Assembly (NCBI RefSeq): GCF_002224485.1
Contig: NZ_CP022463.1
Span: forward strand, 1,014,644 to 1,078,643
DNA length: 64,000 bases
From: Sinomonas sp. R1AF57
GTDB taxonomy: Bacteria > Actinomycetota > Actinomycetes > Actinomycetales > Micrococcaceae
Direction of reading: 5' to 3'
Positions 10,336 to 19,620 of this stretch are shown here, piece after piece. Below the pieces are notes generated by a model. The model was not told where the DNA came from. It saw only the letters and a list, made by a program, of their open reading frames with translations, and did not search any database. A program made the translations under genes and the position numbers. Each line of letters opens with the position of its first letter. The stretch's first letter is position 1.

Positions 10336-10448
10336 GGGCCGCAGTCGAGCGCCATCGGAGGAACTGAGGTGCGCAGGTCTGTTGCCGCTCCTGGGCGGGC
10401 ATCTGTGCCTGAAAACCTACGTCGGACTGATCCAGTCCGTTCCCGGCC

Positions 10449-10490
10449 GGGACTGCACTTTTGACGGTGTCTAACTCTGACGCAGGAGGT
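10449..10490 (+). repeat. IS256-like terminal end, right copy
   Basis: This stretch begins GGGACTGCACTTTTGACGG and ends GACGCAGGAGGT. It is the mirror partner of 8543-8583. The transposase remnants read outward from both ends, away from the gene between them. Confidence 0.75.
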
Positions 10491-10890
10491 ACCCAAGGGA
10501 GTTGATGCTGAGCCGCCTGCTGAGTCGGTCGCGGAGGAACTGAACGTTGCCGCCCGCGGGATGCCGAGCGGCCTGCCGTGGCGGTCGTGGGACCGAGCGC
10601 TGATCGCGCGGCTCGTAGGCGACGCGCAGCGACAGGGGGCTCGCGATCGATGGGGAGGCTGCTGGCGCAGCTAACCAAGCTCGTGGTCGAGTCCGCCCTC
10701 GAGGGCGAGCTGACCGCGCCCACCTGGGCTACGAAGAGTCATCGAACGGGTCCGGGCCGGCTTCCGCCCAACGGTGGAGCTTGGCGTGCATCTCCGATAC
10801 CGGCGACCCTGCCCACTGAGGGGCATGGTCGCGGGCACCACCGTTCGGCCGCGCGTCTTCCGGCAGCGAAGGTCTCCCACCTCCACTCGA
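10449..10890 (+). pseudogene. Degenerate IS256-family transposase, right copy (5-prime end only)
   Basis: Following the terminal repeat, the plus strand encodes the N-terminal block typical of IS256 transposases, LAQLTKLVVESALEGEL, at about 10660-10715. A shifted frame then continues with HLGYEESSNGSGP, the family's HLGY segment. After this point the sequence loses recognisable similarity, and the DDE region is missing. It is the complement of what survives in the left copy, which has the core but lacks this block. No transposase could be made. Confidence 0.75.
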
Positions 10891-10996
10891 AATAACAGCG
10901 CCTCACGGCGCAAACCGAAAGGTTGATGGTCTCCCACCTCAGATGGGTACCCGGCGTCGTGCGCCCGCCGCGCGCTTTCCACCGTCGGCGGGCTGG

Positions 10997-11002
10997 TAGG
11001 AT
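10997..11002 (+). promoter_or_regulatory. rplY: Candidate -10 element (TAGGAT) for rplY
   Basis: TAGGAT lies about 150 bases before the rplY start. If used, it gives a leader of about 140 bases with a strong hairpin at 11023-11058. No good -35 box is visible. Confidence 0.4.
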
Positions 11003-11022
11003 GGACGGCGAACCTTGGCGAG

Positions 11023-11058
11023 GGAGCGTCCTTCCTGCAGCAGTGCAGGCGCCGCTCC
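11023..11058 (+). promoter_or_regulatory. Two-tier hairpin in the rplY leader
   Basis: GGAGCG (11023-11028) pairs with CGCTCC (11053-11058). Inside it, CCTGCA (11034-11039) pairs with TGCAGG (11044-11049) around a GCAG tetraloop. It lies in the predicted 5-prime leader, 92 bases before the start codon. A regulatory role is possible but unproven. Confidence 0.4.
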
Positions 11059-11150
11059 GTGATCGACTGGGTCAGATCTCCTTCGGCGGCGTGCTGGAGG
11101 CCGTGAAGACTCGTCCTGTCGGCCTCGCCCCGAACCTCGAAGGAGCCACT

Positions 11151-11765
11151 ATGAGCGAGAAGCTCGCAGCCGAGAAGCGCACCGAATTCGGCAAGGGCTA
11201 CGCCCGCCGCATCCGCGCCGCCCACAAGATCCCTGCCGTCATCTACGGCCACGGTGCCGAGCCGATCCACGTCGCCCTCCCGGGCCACGAGACGATGATC
11301 GCCGTCCGCGTCCCGAATGCCCTCCTCACGCTCGACATCGAGGGCGAGGAGCACCTCGCGATCGTCAAGGACATCCAGCGCAACGCGATCCGCCAGACGA
11401 TCGAGCACATGGACCTCCTCACGGTCCGCCGTGGCGAGAAGGTCACGGTCGACGTCCCCGTGCACGTGGCCGGCGAGGTCGCACCCGGGTTCGTCGCCAC
11501 CCAGGAAGCCGTGACCGTCTCGGTCGAGGCTGAGGCGACCCACCTGCCCACCGCCCTCGAGGTCAGCGTCGAGGGCCGCGAGGCCGGCCAGCACATCCAC
11601 GCCTCGGACATCGCGCTCCCCGCGAACGTCACGCTCCTGGCCGACCCCGAGACCCTCGTGGTGAACGTCTCCGAGGCTGTCGCCGCCGAGCAGGAGGAAG
11701 CTCCCGCCGAGGGCGCCGAGGCCGAGGCCGCCGAGGCTCCGGCCGAAGAGGCCGCGGCCGAGTAG
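11151..11765 (+). CDS. rplY: 50S ribosomal protein L25/general stress protein Ctc
   Basis: This is the 5S rRNA-binding protein of the large subunit, in the long L25-TL5-CTC form. It has 204 residues. The N-terminal L25 domain (about 1-95) contains [24 protein letters not shown], read here as the family's typical F-G-K-G-x-x-R-R-x-R-x-x-x-x-I-P-A-V-x-Y-G pattern, and the [19 protein letters not shown] strand opens the C-terminal TL5 domain. The tail is Glu/Ala-rich. The ATG at 11151 has AGGAG 5 bases upstream. A longer in-frame reading starting near 10923 runs through unconserved DNA and is rejected. A strong terminator follows, and then pth, the usual neighbour. Confidence 0.95.
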   Translation: MSEKLAAEKRTEFGKGYARRIRAAHKIPAVIYGHGAEPIHVALPGHETMIAVRVPNALLTLDIEGEEHLAIVKDIQRNAIRQTIEHMDLLTVRRGEKVTVDVPVHVAGEVAPGFVATQEAVTVSVEAEATHLPTALEVSVEGREAGQHIHASDIALPANVTLLADPETLVVNVSEAVAAEQEEAPAEGAEAEAAEAPAEEAAAE

Positions 11766-11784
11766 TCTCGCACCCGGGACTCGA

Positions 11785-11820
11785 GGCGGCCCGTCCCACC
11801 CGGGGCGGGCCGCCTTTCCC
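11785..11820 (+). terminator. Intrinsic terminator after rplY
   Basis: GGCGGCCCG (11785-11793) pairs perfectly with CGGGCCGCC (11806-11814) over a 12-base loop and is followed by TTTCCCTTG. It starts 20 bases after the rplY stop, so pth probably has its own or read-through transcription. Confidence 0.75.
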
Positions 11821-11883
11821 TTGTCCAGTCCCTTGTCCACGTCCCACCGGACCTGTCCACGTCCCCTCTTCAGGAGCGCATCC

Positions 11884-12471
11884 ATGACCGACACCTGGCT
11901 CATCGTGGGCCTCGGCAACCCGGGCCCCGAGTACAGCGGCAACAGGCACAACGTGGGGCAGATGGTCCTCGACGAGCTCGCGGGCCGGATCGGCGGGAAG
12001 TTCACCTCCCACAAGGGAGCGCGCGCCGTCGTGCTCGAGGGGCGGCTGGGGATCGGCGGCTCGCGCGTGGTGCTGGCCAAGCCCCTGACGTACATGAACG
12101 TCTCGGGCGGCCCGACGTCCTCGCTCGCGAAGTACTACGGGATCGACCCCGACCATGTCATCGCCGTGCACGACGAGATCGACATCCCCTTCAACTCCAT
12201 CAAGCTCAAGCTGGGCGGTGGGGAAGGAGGCCACAACGGCCTGAGGGACATCTCCAAGGCGCTCGCCACGAAGGACTACCTGCGGGTGCGCGTGGGGGTG
12301 GGCAGGCCTCCGGGCCGGATGGACGCGGCCGACTTCGTGCTGCGCGACTTCGGCACAGCGGAGAGGAAGGAGCTCCCGTTCCTCCTCGACGAGGCCGCCG
12401 ACGCCGTCGAGGCGCTCGTCCGCGACGGCCTGCTCGACGCCCAGCAGCGATTCCATCCGGCCAAGGCGTGA
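11884..12471 (+). CDS. pth: Peptidyl-tRNA hydrolase
   Basis: It cleaves the ester bond of peptidyl-tRNAs released from stalled ribosomes. It has 195 residues, the usual length. Key motifs are [18 protein letters not shown] with the catalytic His, [19 protein letters not shown] with the catalytic Asp, and the [13 protein letters not shown] substrate loop. The ATG at 11884 follows AGGAGCGCATCC. It follows rplY across a terminator. The gene at 12584 begins 112 bases downstream in the same direction. Confidence 0.96.
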   Translation: MTDTWLIVGLGNPGPEYSGNRHNVGQMVLDELAGRIGGKFTSHKGARAVVLEGRLGIGGSRVVLAKPLTYMNVSGGPTSSLAKYYGIDPDHVIAVHDEIDIPFNSIKLKLGGGEGGHNGLRDISKALATKDYLRVRVGVGRPPGRMDAADFVLRDFGTAERKELPFLLDEAADAVEALVRDGLLDAQQRFHPAKA

Positions 12472-12583
12472 TCCCGCCCGCCAATATGTGACGTTAGACC
12501 CTGCGGTCCCGCGGAGCGTGGCTGTATCGTTTTCCCTGCGACGTTCTATGGGGGACGTGCCGACGCGCTGGGGCGGAGGTTCT

Positions 12584-15307
12584 ATGGGGATCAAGCTCGA
12601 CGTGCCCGGGTCAGGGCACCTCGTCCGCGAGGCCAGGGAGAGGTCGGCCGACAGGCTCCGCTGGGCGCGGACAGTCCGCGGCAAGGAGATCGCGGAGGCC
12701 ATCGCCGTGCTCCGGGATCCGAGGTCCTACGGCGTCGTGCTCACCGGTGACGCGAGCCTCGGCAAGTCTGCCGTCGCCTCCGCCCTCGTCTCGGAGCTCG
12801 ATGCCACCGCGCACACCGTCCGCCTGCGCAGCACGATCGTCGGTCGGGAGACGCCCTACGGCGCTCTCGCCCTCCTGCTCGCCCGCCTCCCCGAGGTCGA
12901 CCAGGGCGACCCCGGGTCGATCATGCGCGGCATCCTCAAGCTGCTCGCGGCGGATGCGGGAGGCCGCATGTCGGTCGTCGCGCTCGAGACGGCCAACAAC
13001 CTCGACGAGCTGAGCACGGCGACGCTCGTCAACGTCATGGTGACGGGCACGTCGAAGCTCATCATCGTCGCCGACCGGGCCAGCGACCTCCCCGTCGACT
13101 TCCACTGGATGATCGCCGAGGAGCGGCTCCGCGAGGTCCCGCTCGCCCCGCTCGCGCCGGAGCAGACCCTCTCTGCGCTCTCCGAGCTGCTCGGCGGGCT
13201 GGTGCCGCGCACGGTGGGCCTCCAGCTCCACGCGATGTCCCGCGGCAACCCGCAGGTCGCCCTGCTGACCGTCTCCGAACTCCTGCAGAAGGGACTCCTC
13301 GCCGAGGCCGACGGCGTGTGGAGGCTCTCGCCCGACGCGGACACGGGGTCGATCCGCCAGCTCGACGACCTGGTCCGTGCGAGGATCGAGCGGGAGCCGG
13401 CCGACGTCCAGACCGTCATCGAGGCGCTCGCGTGTGCGCGCCGCATCTCCCTCGAGCGGCTCGTCCTGGCGTTCGGCGGCGAGGTGATCGCGCGCATGGA
13501 GGACGCCGGGCTCATCGCCGTGGACGAGGGCGGGCGCCATTCGACGGCGCTCACCGACCCCCTCGTCGGGGACGTCGTGCGCGGTTGGCTCTCGGTGCCA
13601 CGGAGGCGCGAGCTGCGCAGGCTCCTCCTCGCAGACGGAGAGCCTCCCCTCGAGGTGATCACGACGGTCGAGCTCCTCGGCCTCGCCGCCTGGACCAGGG
13701 AGTGCCACACGCCGCTCCCCGTCGCCCACGCGGTCGCCGCCGCCGCCGCGTCGCTGCGCCTCTACGACCCCGGGTTCGCCCTCGAGTGCCTCGACAGCGT
13801 CGAACGCGAGCCCTCGACCTGGCCCACCGTCCAGCGGCTCAGGGCGCGCGCCTCCCTCGCCCTCCAGCTCCCGCGCCAGGCCCTGCATTACCTCGAAGAC
13901 GTGACCGAAGAGGAGCTCGACGAGCTCACTCCCACTGCCGCGGCCAAGTTTGCCGTCTCCCGCGCGGAGGCGACGCGATGGGTCCCGGGGCGGGGCGGGG
14001 AGGTCGCAGGACTGCTCGCGGACGCCCGGGGCGAGGTGCTCCTGCGCATCGGCATGGGAGGGGCGGACGACGCCGAGGCGCGCCATGCCATGGCGCTCCT
14101 GGACCTGGCCGAGTTCGAGCACGCGGCGTTCACCGGGGACTACGCCGGCGTCGTCGACCGCCTCGAGGCCATGGCCGCAGGCAGGGGCGCGCCCGACGAC
14201 GAGCTGCGGCTCATCGCCGCCTGCATCCTCATGGAGGCACGCACCGTGCTCGGCCGCGAGCAGGAGGCGCTCGCGCTCATGCACGAGATCGCGAGCCAGC
14301 TCGACCGCCACCCCACGTCCGCGCGCCTGCGGCACGAGTACGGCTCGCGAGCGTTCATCGTCCTGCTGTACAACGGGCACTGGCGCCAGTGCCTCGCCCT
14401 CCTGAAGGGGATGCCGCAGTGGCCGCTCGCCCGCCTGCGCACTGCCGGGGCGTCGGTGGAGCTCGCGATGGGCCTCGCCTACGTGTACGCGGGGCGGGGG
14501 AGGGACGCCCTCTCCTACCTGCTCTCCGCGACAGCCCTCCTCGAACAGCAGCCGGTCCTGAACTCGCTGGGCTCCGCCTACGCCGCGACGGCGTTCGCGT
14601 ACGCCCAGCTGGGGGACGCCGTCGGCGCCCGGCTGTGGCTTTCCCGACTCGATGGGCTGGCCCTTCCGAGCAGCTCCGCAGCCCAGACCGTCACCGAGTT
14701 CTGCGCAGAGATGGCGAGGCGCTGGATCGGCGATCCGGGCGCATCGCGCCGGCTCGTGGCCTCAGCACAGGAGGACATCCTGCGCGGTCGCTGGAACCGG
14801 GCGGGGATCAAGCTCGTGGGTGCCACCGTCGAGGGCGGCCCGGAGGAGCTCAGGCTGCTCGAGGCGGTGTGCGCGCGCCGGCAGGGACCCCTCGCGGAGG
14901 TCGGGCTGTTCCTCGCCCGCGGCTCCCGCACCGGTGACCTCGCGGAGCTCACCCGTGCGGCCGACCTCGCCTCCAGCCTCGAACTCGACGCGCTCGAGTC
15001 CCGCTGCGCCGCCGTCGCCCTCGAGAAGGCCAGCGAGCAGGGCGACACCGTCACCCTGCGCCTCATGCAGGCCCGCCTCGACGCCCTCGCCGGACGGCTG
15101 CCGCTCCTCCCCGTGGCGCCGAGCAGGGCCCTGCCGGTGCTCACCATGCGTGAGCGGGAGGTCGCCGTGCTCGCGGCGAAGGGGACCTCGAACCGGAAGA
15201 TCGCCGAAGACCTCGGGCTCTCGGTGCGCACGGTCGAAGGCCACCTGTACCAGGTGTTCGCCAAGCTGTCGGTCTCGACCCGGAGCGAGCTGGCAGGCAT
15301 CCTGTGA
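12584..15307 (+). CDS. Large LuxR-family STAND ATPase regulator, first of pair 1
   Basis: This 907-residue cytoplasmic regulator is of the LAL/MalT type: an N-terminal ATPase module, a helical TPR-like middle and a C-terminal LuxR DNA-binding domain. The P-loop GDASLGKS is at residues 55-62. The Walker B position reads VVALETANNLD (131-141), so the usual double Asp is missing. The HTH at the C-terminus has LTMREREVAVLAAKGTSNR and SVRTVEGHLYQVFAKL. The ATG at 12584 has GGAGG just upstream; an in-frame ATG at 12548 is the alternative. The next regulator follows 22 bases later. It most resembles the gene at 20187 in its active-site change and HTH ending. The ligand and targets are unknown. Confidence 0.88.
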   Translation: MGIKLDVPGSGHLVREARERSADRLRWARTVRGKEIAEAIAVLRDPRSYGVVLTGDASLGKSAVASALVSELDATAHTVRLRSTIVGRETPYGALALLLARLPEVDQGDPGSIMRGILKLLAADAGGRMSVVALETANNLDELSTATLVNVMVTGTSKLIIVADRASDLPVDFHWMIAEERLREVPLAPLAPEQTLSALSELLGGLVPRTVGLQLHAMSRGNPQVALLTVSELLQKGLLAEADGVWRLSPDADTGSIRQLDDLVRARIEREPADVQTVIEALACARRISLERLVLAFGGEVIARMEDAGLIAVDEGGRHSTALTDPLVGDVVRGWLSVPRRRELRRLLLADGEPPLEVITTVELLGLAAWTRECHTPLPVAHAVAAAAASLRLYDPGFALECLDSVEREPSTWPTVQRLRARASLALQLPRQALHYLEDVTEEELDELTPTAAAKFAVSRAEATRWVPGRGGEVAGLLADARGEVLLRIGMGGADDAEARHAMALLDLAEFEHAAFTGDYAGVVDRLEAMAAGRGAPDDELRLIAACILMEARTVLGREQEALALMHEIASQLDRHPTSARLRHEYGSRAFIVLLYNGHWRQCLALLKGMPQWPLARLRTAGASVELAMGLAYVYAGRGRDALSYLLSATALLEQQPVLNSLGSAYAATAFAYAQLGDAVGARLWLSRLDGLALPSSSAAQTVTEFCAEMARRWIGDPGASRRLVASAQEDILRGRWNRAGIKLVGATVEGGPEELRLLEAVCARRQGPLAEVGLFLARGSRTGDLAELTRAADLASSLELDALESRCAAVALEKASEQGDTVTLRLMQARLDALAGRLPLLPVAPSRALPVLTMREREVAVLAAKGTSNRKIAEDLGLSVRTVEGHLYQVFAKLSVSTRSELAGIL

Positions 15308-15329
15308 GGGCCGGCCCCGGGAGCCGGAG

Positions 15330-17972
15330 GTGAAGACCGAGCGGGTGGTGGGGCGTGTCCGCGACGTCGAGCGCACCACCGCGCTGCTGCGGCGCCCCGG
15401 GACCGCCGCGGTCCTCGTCATGGGGGAATCCGGCTACGGGAAGTCCATCCTGCTCGACGCGACCGCCCGGGCGTTCGACGGCGAGCTCGAGCCCCTGCGC
15501 ATCCACGGCAGTCCCGCGCTGGCCAAGGTCCCGTTCGGGGTGCTCGCGCCCTTCCTCGGGGGCCTGCCCGCTGAGGAGGCAGGTTCCCGGGTCGAGGTCC
15601 TCCGGGCGTTCTGGCGCCAGGTCGAGGACCTCACCCGGGTCCGCGAGCGCGGCCTGCTGCTCGTGATCGACGATGCCCACGAGCTCGACGACTCCTCGAG
15701 TGAGGTCGTGGCCGAGGTCGTGTCGGCGCGGTGGGCCAAGGCCATCGTGGCCGCTCCGAGCGGCGCCGCGCTCCCGAGGCCGCTCCGCGAGCTCTGGCTG
15801 GACGGCGGGGTGGAGCGCCTCGACCTCGTCCCGCTGCGCCTCGAGGAGGCGAGGGACTACCTCGAGTCCACGCTCCTGGGCCGGTTCCTCCCGTCGGTGG
15901 TCCGGGTGCTGTGGCAGGAGTCCAATGGCAACCCGCTCGTCCTCGGCAGCCTCGTGGACGAAGCGCGCCGCGAGGGCTCCCTGATCCAGCGCGGGGGAAC
16001 CTGGATCCTGGCCGGCGAGCTCCCACGGCGGGCCGACGGGCTGCTGGGGCTGGCCCGTGCGCAGATCGCGCGGCTCTCCGCCGAGGAACGGGACTGCCTG
16101 AGCCTCATCGTCGTCGCGGAACCGGCGCCGCTCGAGCTCGTGGAGCGCGAGTGCAGCCCGGAATCGGTACGGGAGCTGGTCGCCAAGCGCCTCGTGCGCC
16201 AGCCGGAGGGGGCCCACGGGGTCCTCCGCCTCAGGCACCCGGTCTACGGCGATGCCCTCGTCCAGCTCATCCCCCGCACCCGGGCGATCCAGCTGCACCA
16301 GTCCGCGGCGGCGTACGTGCATGAGCAGACCTCGACCGCTGAAGGGCTCCTCCGAGCCGTCTCCTGGGCCCTCGACAGCGGCTTCGAGACCGATGACGCC
16401 ACGCTCCTGCGCGCGGCCTCCCTGTCCGTGCGGCTCTTCGAGAACGCGCTCGCCGAGCGCGCCGCGAAGGCGGTCCAGGAGCCCCAGGCGCGAGCGCGCG
16501 CCAAGGAGATCCTCGGACAGATCGCGTTCAACCGCGGCGAGTACGCGGAGGCACAGGCCGTGCTCGCCCCGACCGTGGGGCGGGACGGCAGGGTCCGCCC
16601 CGGGCTCGGCGGCTGCCTCATCTGGCTCATGAGCCGCGCCCTGCTCCGCCACGACCTGACGGCAGTGCGGAGGGACGCCGAGGCCCTGGGCGCGGGGGAC
16701 CCCGGCACCGGGCGCCTCCTTGCCCTGGCCGCGGACTTCCTCAAGGGCGACGTCGACAGCGTCAGGACTGGGCTCGTGACGCTGCTGGCCGAGGAGCCGG
16801 AGTACGACGACGAGGCCGGCGTCGTGCTCGCTGTCCTCGAGGCGCAGGTGGCCGTCGCGCAGGGCCGCCCCGTGCACGCCCTGGCCACGGTGCGGAAGGC
16901 CGTCGAGCGCCTCGCGGGGGACAGCTCGGCCGATCCCTTCGTCGTGGGCCTCGGCGCCGCGAGCATGGTGGCTGCGGCGCAGGCCGCGGGTGACTGGGCG
17001 GCGGCAGAGGACGCGCTGACGCGGTACCTGACCGCATCGAATGCCGGCCTCATCTGCGCGGGGGCCGCGGCGGAATGCGCCCGCGGACTCGCGCTCGTGC
17101 GGCGCGGGCGGTTCCGGGAGGCGTGGCCCCTCCTCGCCGTCGCCGTCGACGGCCTGCGCGAGCGCGACCCGCAGCGCGTCCTGCGGCTCGCGGAGGCCCT
17201 GGCCGCCTACGCCGGGGCCGGCGCCGGGCGGCAGGCCGAGGCCGAGGACCTCATGCGCGAGGCGGCGGCGGGGGACGGGCAGGGCGCGGGCTTCGCGGAG
17301 CCGCTCGCCGACCTCTTCCTCGCGGCTGCAGCGCACTCCCTGGTCCCTGACGCCCGCAGGCGGCGCGCACTGGCCAAGCTCGTGGCCTCGGCCGAAGCGG
17401 GGACGAGGCAGGACGTCGCGCTGCAGGCAGAGCTCCTCTGGTTCGAGGCGGGAGGGCGCGATCGGCTCGGCCGGCTGGGACGGCTCGCCGGAGGCGTCGA
17501 GGGCCCCTGGGCCCTGGCGGCCGCCACCCTGGCCGACGCCCTCGTGGAGGGGGAGGCGGAGGACCTCCTCGCCGCCGGCGAGCAGCTCTTCGCTGCGGGA
17601 TACGAGCGGTACGCCCGGGAATGCTTCACCGAGGCGTCGAAGGCGCTTGACCGGGGGCTGCGCAGAAGCGACGCGAGGGCAGTGTGGGCGCGGAAGACGG
17701 CGTGCGACACGCTGCTCGGCGACGAGGGCGGTCCCATCGCCGCCACCGACCCGCGTTCGCTGACCAAGCGCGAGCGCGAGATCGCCTCGTTCGCCGTGGC
17801 GGGGCTGAGCGACCGGGAGATCGCCGACAGGCTGACGGTCTCGGTCCGCACGGTCGAGGGCCACCTCTACCGCGCCTACGCGAAGCTCGGCGTGACCAGC
17901 CGGGAGCAGCTCGCCTCGTCACTGGGCCGCAGCCGCCAGAGAACCGAGTACACCGCCGGCGGGGCCAAGTAG
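15330..17972 (+). CDS. Large LuxR-family STAND ATPase regulator, second of pair 1
   Basis: This is an 880-residue LAL-type regulator. The P-loop GESGYGKS (32-39) and Walker B LLLVIDDAHELD (109-120) are both canonical, so this is the one member of the four with an intact ATP site. A long helical repeat region follows, and the C-terminal LuxR HTH contains LTKREREIASFAVAGLSDR and SVRTVEGHLYRAYAKLGV. The GTG start (MKTERVVGRV) lies 22 bases after the preceding regulator, with GGGAGC and GGAGG nearby; GTG codons at 15345 and 15348 are alternatives. The two genes are almost certainly cotranscribed. It is the counterpart of the gene at 22918. Confidence 0.88.
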   Translation: MKTERVVGRVRDVERTTALLRRPGTAAVLVMGESGYGKSILLDATARAFDGELEPLRIHGSPALAKVPFGVLAPFLGGLPAEEAGSRVEVLRAFWRQVEDLTRVRERGLLLVIDDAHELDDSSSEVVAEVVSARWAKAIVAAPSGAALPRPLRELWLDGGVERLDLVPLRLEEARDYLESTLLGRFLPSVVRVLWQESNGNPLVLGSLVDEARREGSLIQRGGTWILAGELPRRADGLLGLARAQIARLSAEERDCLSLIVVAEPAPLELVERECSPESVRELVAKRLVRQPEGAHGVLRLRHPVYGDALVQLIPRTRAIQLHQSAAAYVHEQTSTAEGLLRAVSWALDSGFETDDATLLRAASLSVRLFENALAERAAKAVQEPQARARAKEILGQIAFNRGEYAEAQAVLAPTVGRDGRVRPGLGGCLIWLMSRALLRHDLTAVRRDAEALGAGDPGTGRLLALAADFLKGDVDSVRTGLVTLLAEEPEYDDEAGVVLAVLEAQVAVAQGRPVHALATVRKAVERLAGDSSADPFVVGLGAASMVAAAQAAGDWAAAEDALTRYLTASNAGLICAGAAAECARGLALVRRGRFREAWPLLAVAVDGLRERDPQRVLRLAEALAAYAGAGAGRQAEAEDLMREAAAGDGQGAGFAEPLADLFLAAAAHSLVPDARRRRALAKLVASAEAGTRQDVALQAELLWFEAGGRDRLGRLGRLAGGVEGPWALAAATLADALVEGEAEDLLAAGEQLFAAGYERYARECFTEASKALDRGLRRSDARAVWARKTACDTLLGDEGGPIAATDPRSLTKREREIASFAVAGLSDREIADRLTVSVRTVEGHLYRAYAKLGVTSREQLASSLGRSRQRTEYTAGGAK

Positions 17973-18273
17973 TCCTCGCGGCAACGGCGTAAGAAAAACA
18001 AGTACCAAGTACCCATGTGCTCCCGCCGCCACGGTGTCACAGTGGATGTGTAGCCGGAGCCGCGAGGCTCAGTCTACAGACCCGAAGGACAGGGTCGGCG
18101 ACGTCGGAACCTCCCCGAGACCAAGGTTCCTCCCCCCAGCCGTCGCCGGCCCTCCTTTGGTGTCTGCAGGGGTTCGTGACCAGTCGTGGGACAATGGATT
18201 GCGCCATATCCGTATGCCGTAATTGATAGTGCTGCCGCCGAGCAGCTTTGTCCCGCCCGAAGGAGCCCAGCCC
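17973..18273 (+). other. 301-base gap before sufS
   Basis: No coding potential stands out. The first part is unusually A-rich (TAAGAAAAACAAG) and contains a direct repeat AAGTACC-AAGTACC at about 18001-18014. An imperfect inverted repeat built on GAGACCAAGG and CCTTTGGTGTC lies at about 18117-18166. A candidate promoter lies at 18199-18227. Confidence 0.5.
18199..18227 (+). promoter_or_regulatory. Candidate promoter of sufSU, TTGCGC-17-ATTGAT
   Basis: TTGCGC (18199-18204) and ATTGAT (18222-18227) are 17 bases apart in a locally AT-rich stretch, 46 bases before the sufS start. The -10 match is partial. Confidence 0.35.
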
Positions 18274-19620
18274 GTGGCCCTGGTCAAGACCCCCATGACC
18301 CTCCAGCACGCCCCGTCCGGCGTGGACGACGCCGAGGCCGAGCGCATCCGCAATGACTTCCCCGCGCTGGCCCAAGAGGTCCACGGCCACCCCCTCGTCT
18401 ACCTCGACTCGGGCGCCACGAGCCAGAAGCCACGCAGCGTGCTCGAGGCCGAGCAGGAGTTCTACGAGCAGCGCAATGCCGCCGTGCACCGCGGCGCGCA
18501 CGAGCTCGCCGTCCGCGCCACGGACGCCTATGAGGACGCTCGGGCCACCGTGGCGCGGTTCGTGGGGGCCGATCCCGATGAGATCGTGTGGACCTCGAAC
18601 GCGACCGAGGCCATCAACCTGGTCGCCCAGTCGCTCGCGACCGCCTCGCTCTGGGCCGAGCGCGGCCGCGGCGGCGCGGACACGCGCCGCCTTGCGATCG
18701 GGGCGGGCGACGAGATCGTCGTCACCGAGCTCGAGCACCACGCGAACCTCATCCCGTGGCAGGAGCTCGCGTTCCGCACGGGAGCCACGCTGAGGTGGAT
18801 CCCCGTGGACGACTCGGGCCGGCTCCGGATGGACGAGGCCGAACGCGTGATCGGACCCCGCACCCGCGTCCTCGCCTTCGCGCACGCCTCCAACGTCCTC
18901 GGCTCGGTCGCCCCGGTCCAGGAGCTTGTCGCGCTGGCCCGGCGGGTCGGCGCCTTCGTGGTCCTCGACGCGTGCCAGTCCGCCCCGCACCTCCCGCTCG
19001 ACCTGGCGGCGCTCGACGTGGACTTCGCGGCCTTCTCGGGCCATAAGATGCTCGCCCCGACCGGCATCGGCGCCCTCTACGGGCGGCGCGAGCTCCTCGA
19101 CGCCCTCCCGCCGTTCCTCGTGGGCGGGTCCATGATCACGACCGTGACCATGGAGAGGGCCGAGTACATGCCGGCGCCGCAGCGGTTCGAGGCAGGGACC
19201 CAGCGCATCTCGCAGGCCGTCGCCTTCGCGGCCGCAGTGGACTACCTCTCGCACACCGGCATGGAGCGCATCCACGCGTGGGAGTCCCAGCTGGGCGCGC
19301 GGCTCGCCGAGGGCGTCGCCTCCATCCCGGGGGTCCGGCTCCTGGGCCCGGCGCCGGGGGAGGAGTGGCACGGCAGCGGCCGCATCGGCCTTGCGGCGTT
19401 CGACGTCGAGGGCGTCCATGCGCACGACGTCGGGCAGTTCCTCGACAGCGCCGGGATCGCCGTCCGCGTCGGCCACCACTGCGCCCAACCCCTGCACCGG
19501 CGGCTCGGCCTCACCGCCTCCACCCGGGCGAGCGCCTACCTGTACACCACGAGCGGGGACGTCGAGGCCTTCCTCGGCGCTCTCGCCGAGGTCCGCGGCT
19601 ACTTCGGGGCGACGCGATGA
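18274..19620 (+). CDS. sufS: Cysteine desulfurase SufS
   Basis: This is a PLP enzyme that takes sulfur from cysteine for iron-sulfur cluster assembly. It has 448 residues. Visible features are LVYLDSGATSQKP near the N-terminus, NAAVHRGAHEL, TSNATEAINLVA, ELEHHANLIPW with the PLP-contacting His, FSGHKMLAPTGIGALYGR with the Schiff-base Lys, and RVGHHCAQPLHRRLG with the active-site Cys. The GTG at 18274 has AGGAG 8 bases upstream; an ATG at 18295 is possible. It overlaps sufU by 4 bases. The usual sufB, sufC and sufD neighbours are absent from the window. Confidence 0.95.
   Translation: MALVKTPMTLQHAPSGVDDAEAERIRNDFPALAQEVHGHPLVYLDSGATSQKPRSVLEAEQEFYEQRNAAVHRGAHELAVRATDAYEDARATVARFVGADPDEIVWTSNATEAINLVAQSLATASLWAERGRGGADTRRLAIGAGDEIVVTELEHHANLIPWQELAFRTGATLRWIPVDDSGRLRMDEAERVIGPRTRVLAFAHASNVLGSVAPVQELVALARRVGAFVVLDACQSAPHLPLDLAALDVDFAAFSGHKMLAPTGIGALYGRRELLDALPPFLVGGSMITTVTMERAEYMPAPQRFEAGTQRISQAVAFAAAVDYLSHTGMERIHAWESQLGARLAEGVASIPGVRLLGPAPGEEWHGSGRIGLAAFDVEGVHAHDVGQFLDSAGIAVRVGHHCAQPLHRRLGLTASTRASAYLYTTSGDVEAFLGALAEVRGYFGATR

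Noticed and set aside
7243-10890. Active composite transposon
   Set aside because: Neither copy encodes a complete transposase, and each lacks a different part; this is a remnant.
10923-11150. N-terminal extension of rplY by 76 codons
   Set aside because: The sequence is not L25-like, contains the predicted promoter and a hairpin, and the ATG at 11151 has a good AGGAG site.
15141-17864. Open frame of about 907 codons antisense to the second regulator, and similar ones opposite the others
   Set aside because: Same codon-bias artefact; no ribosome site and no recognisable domain.
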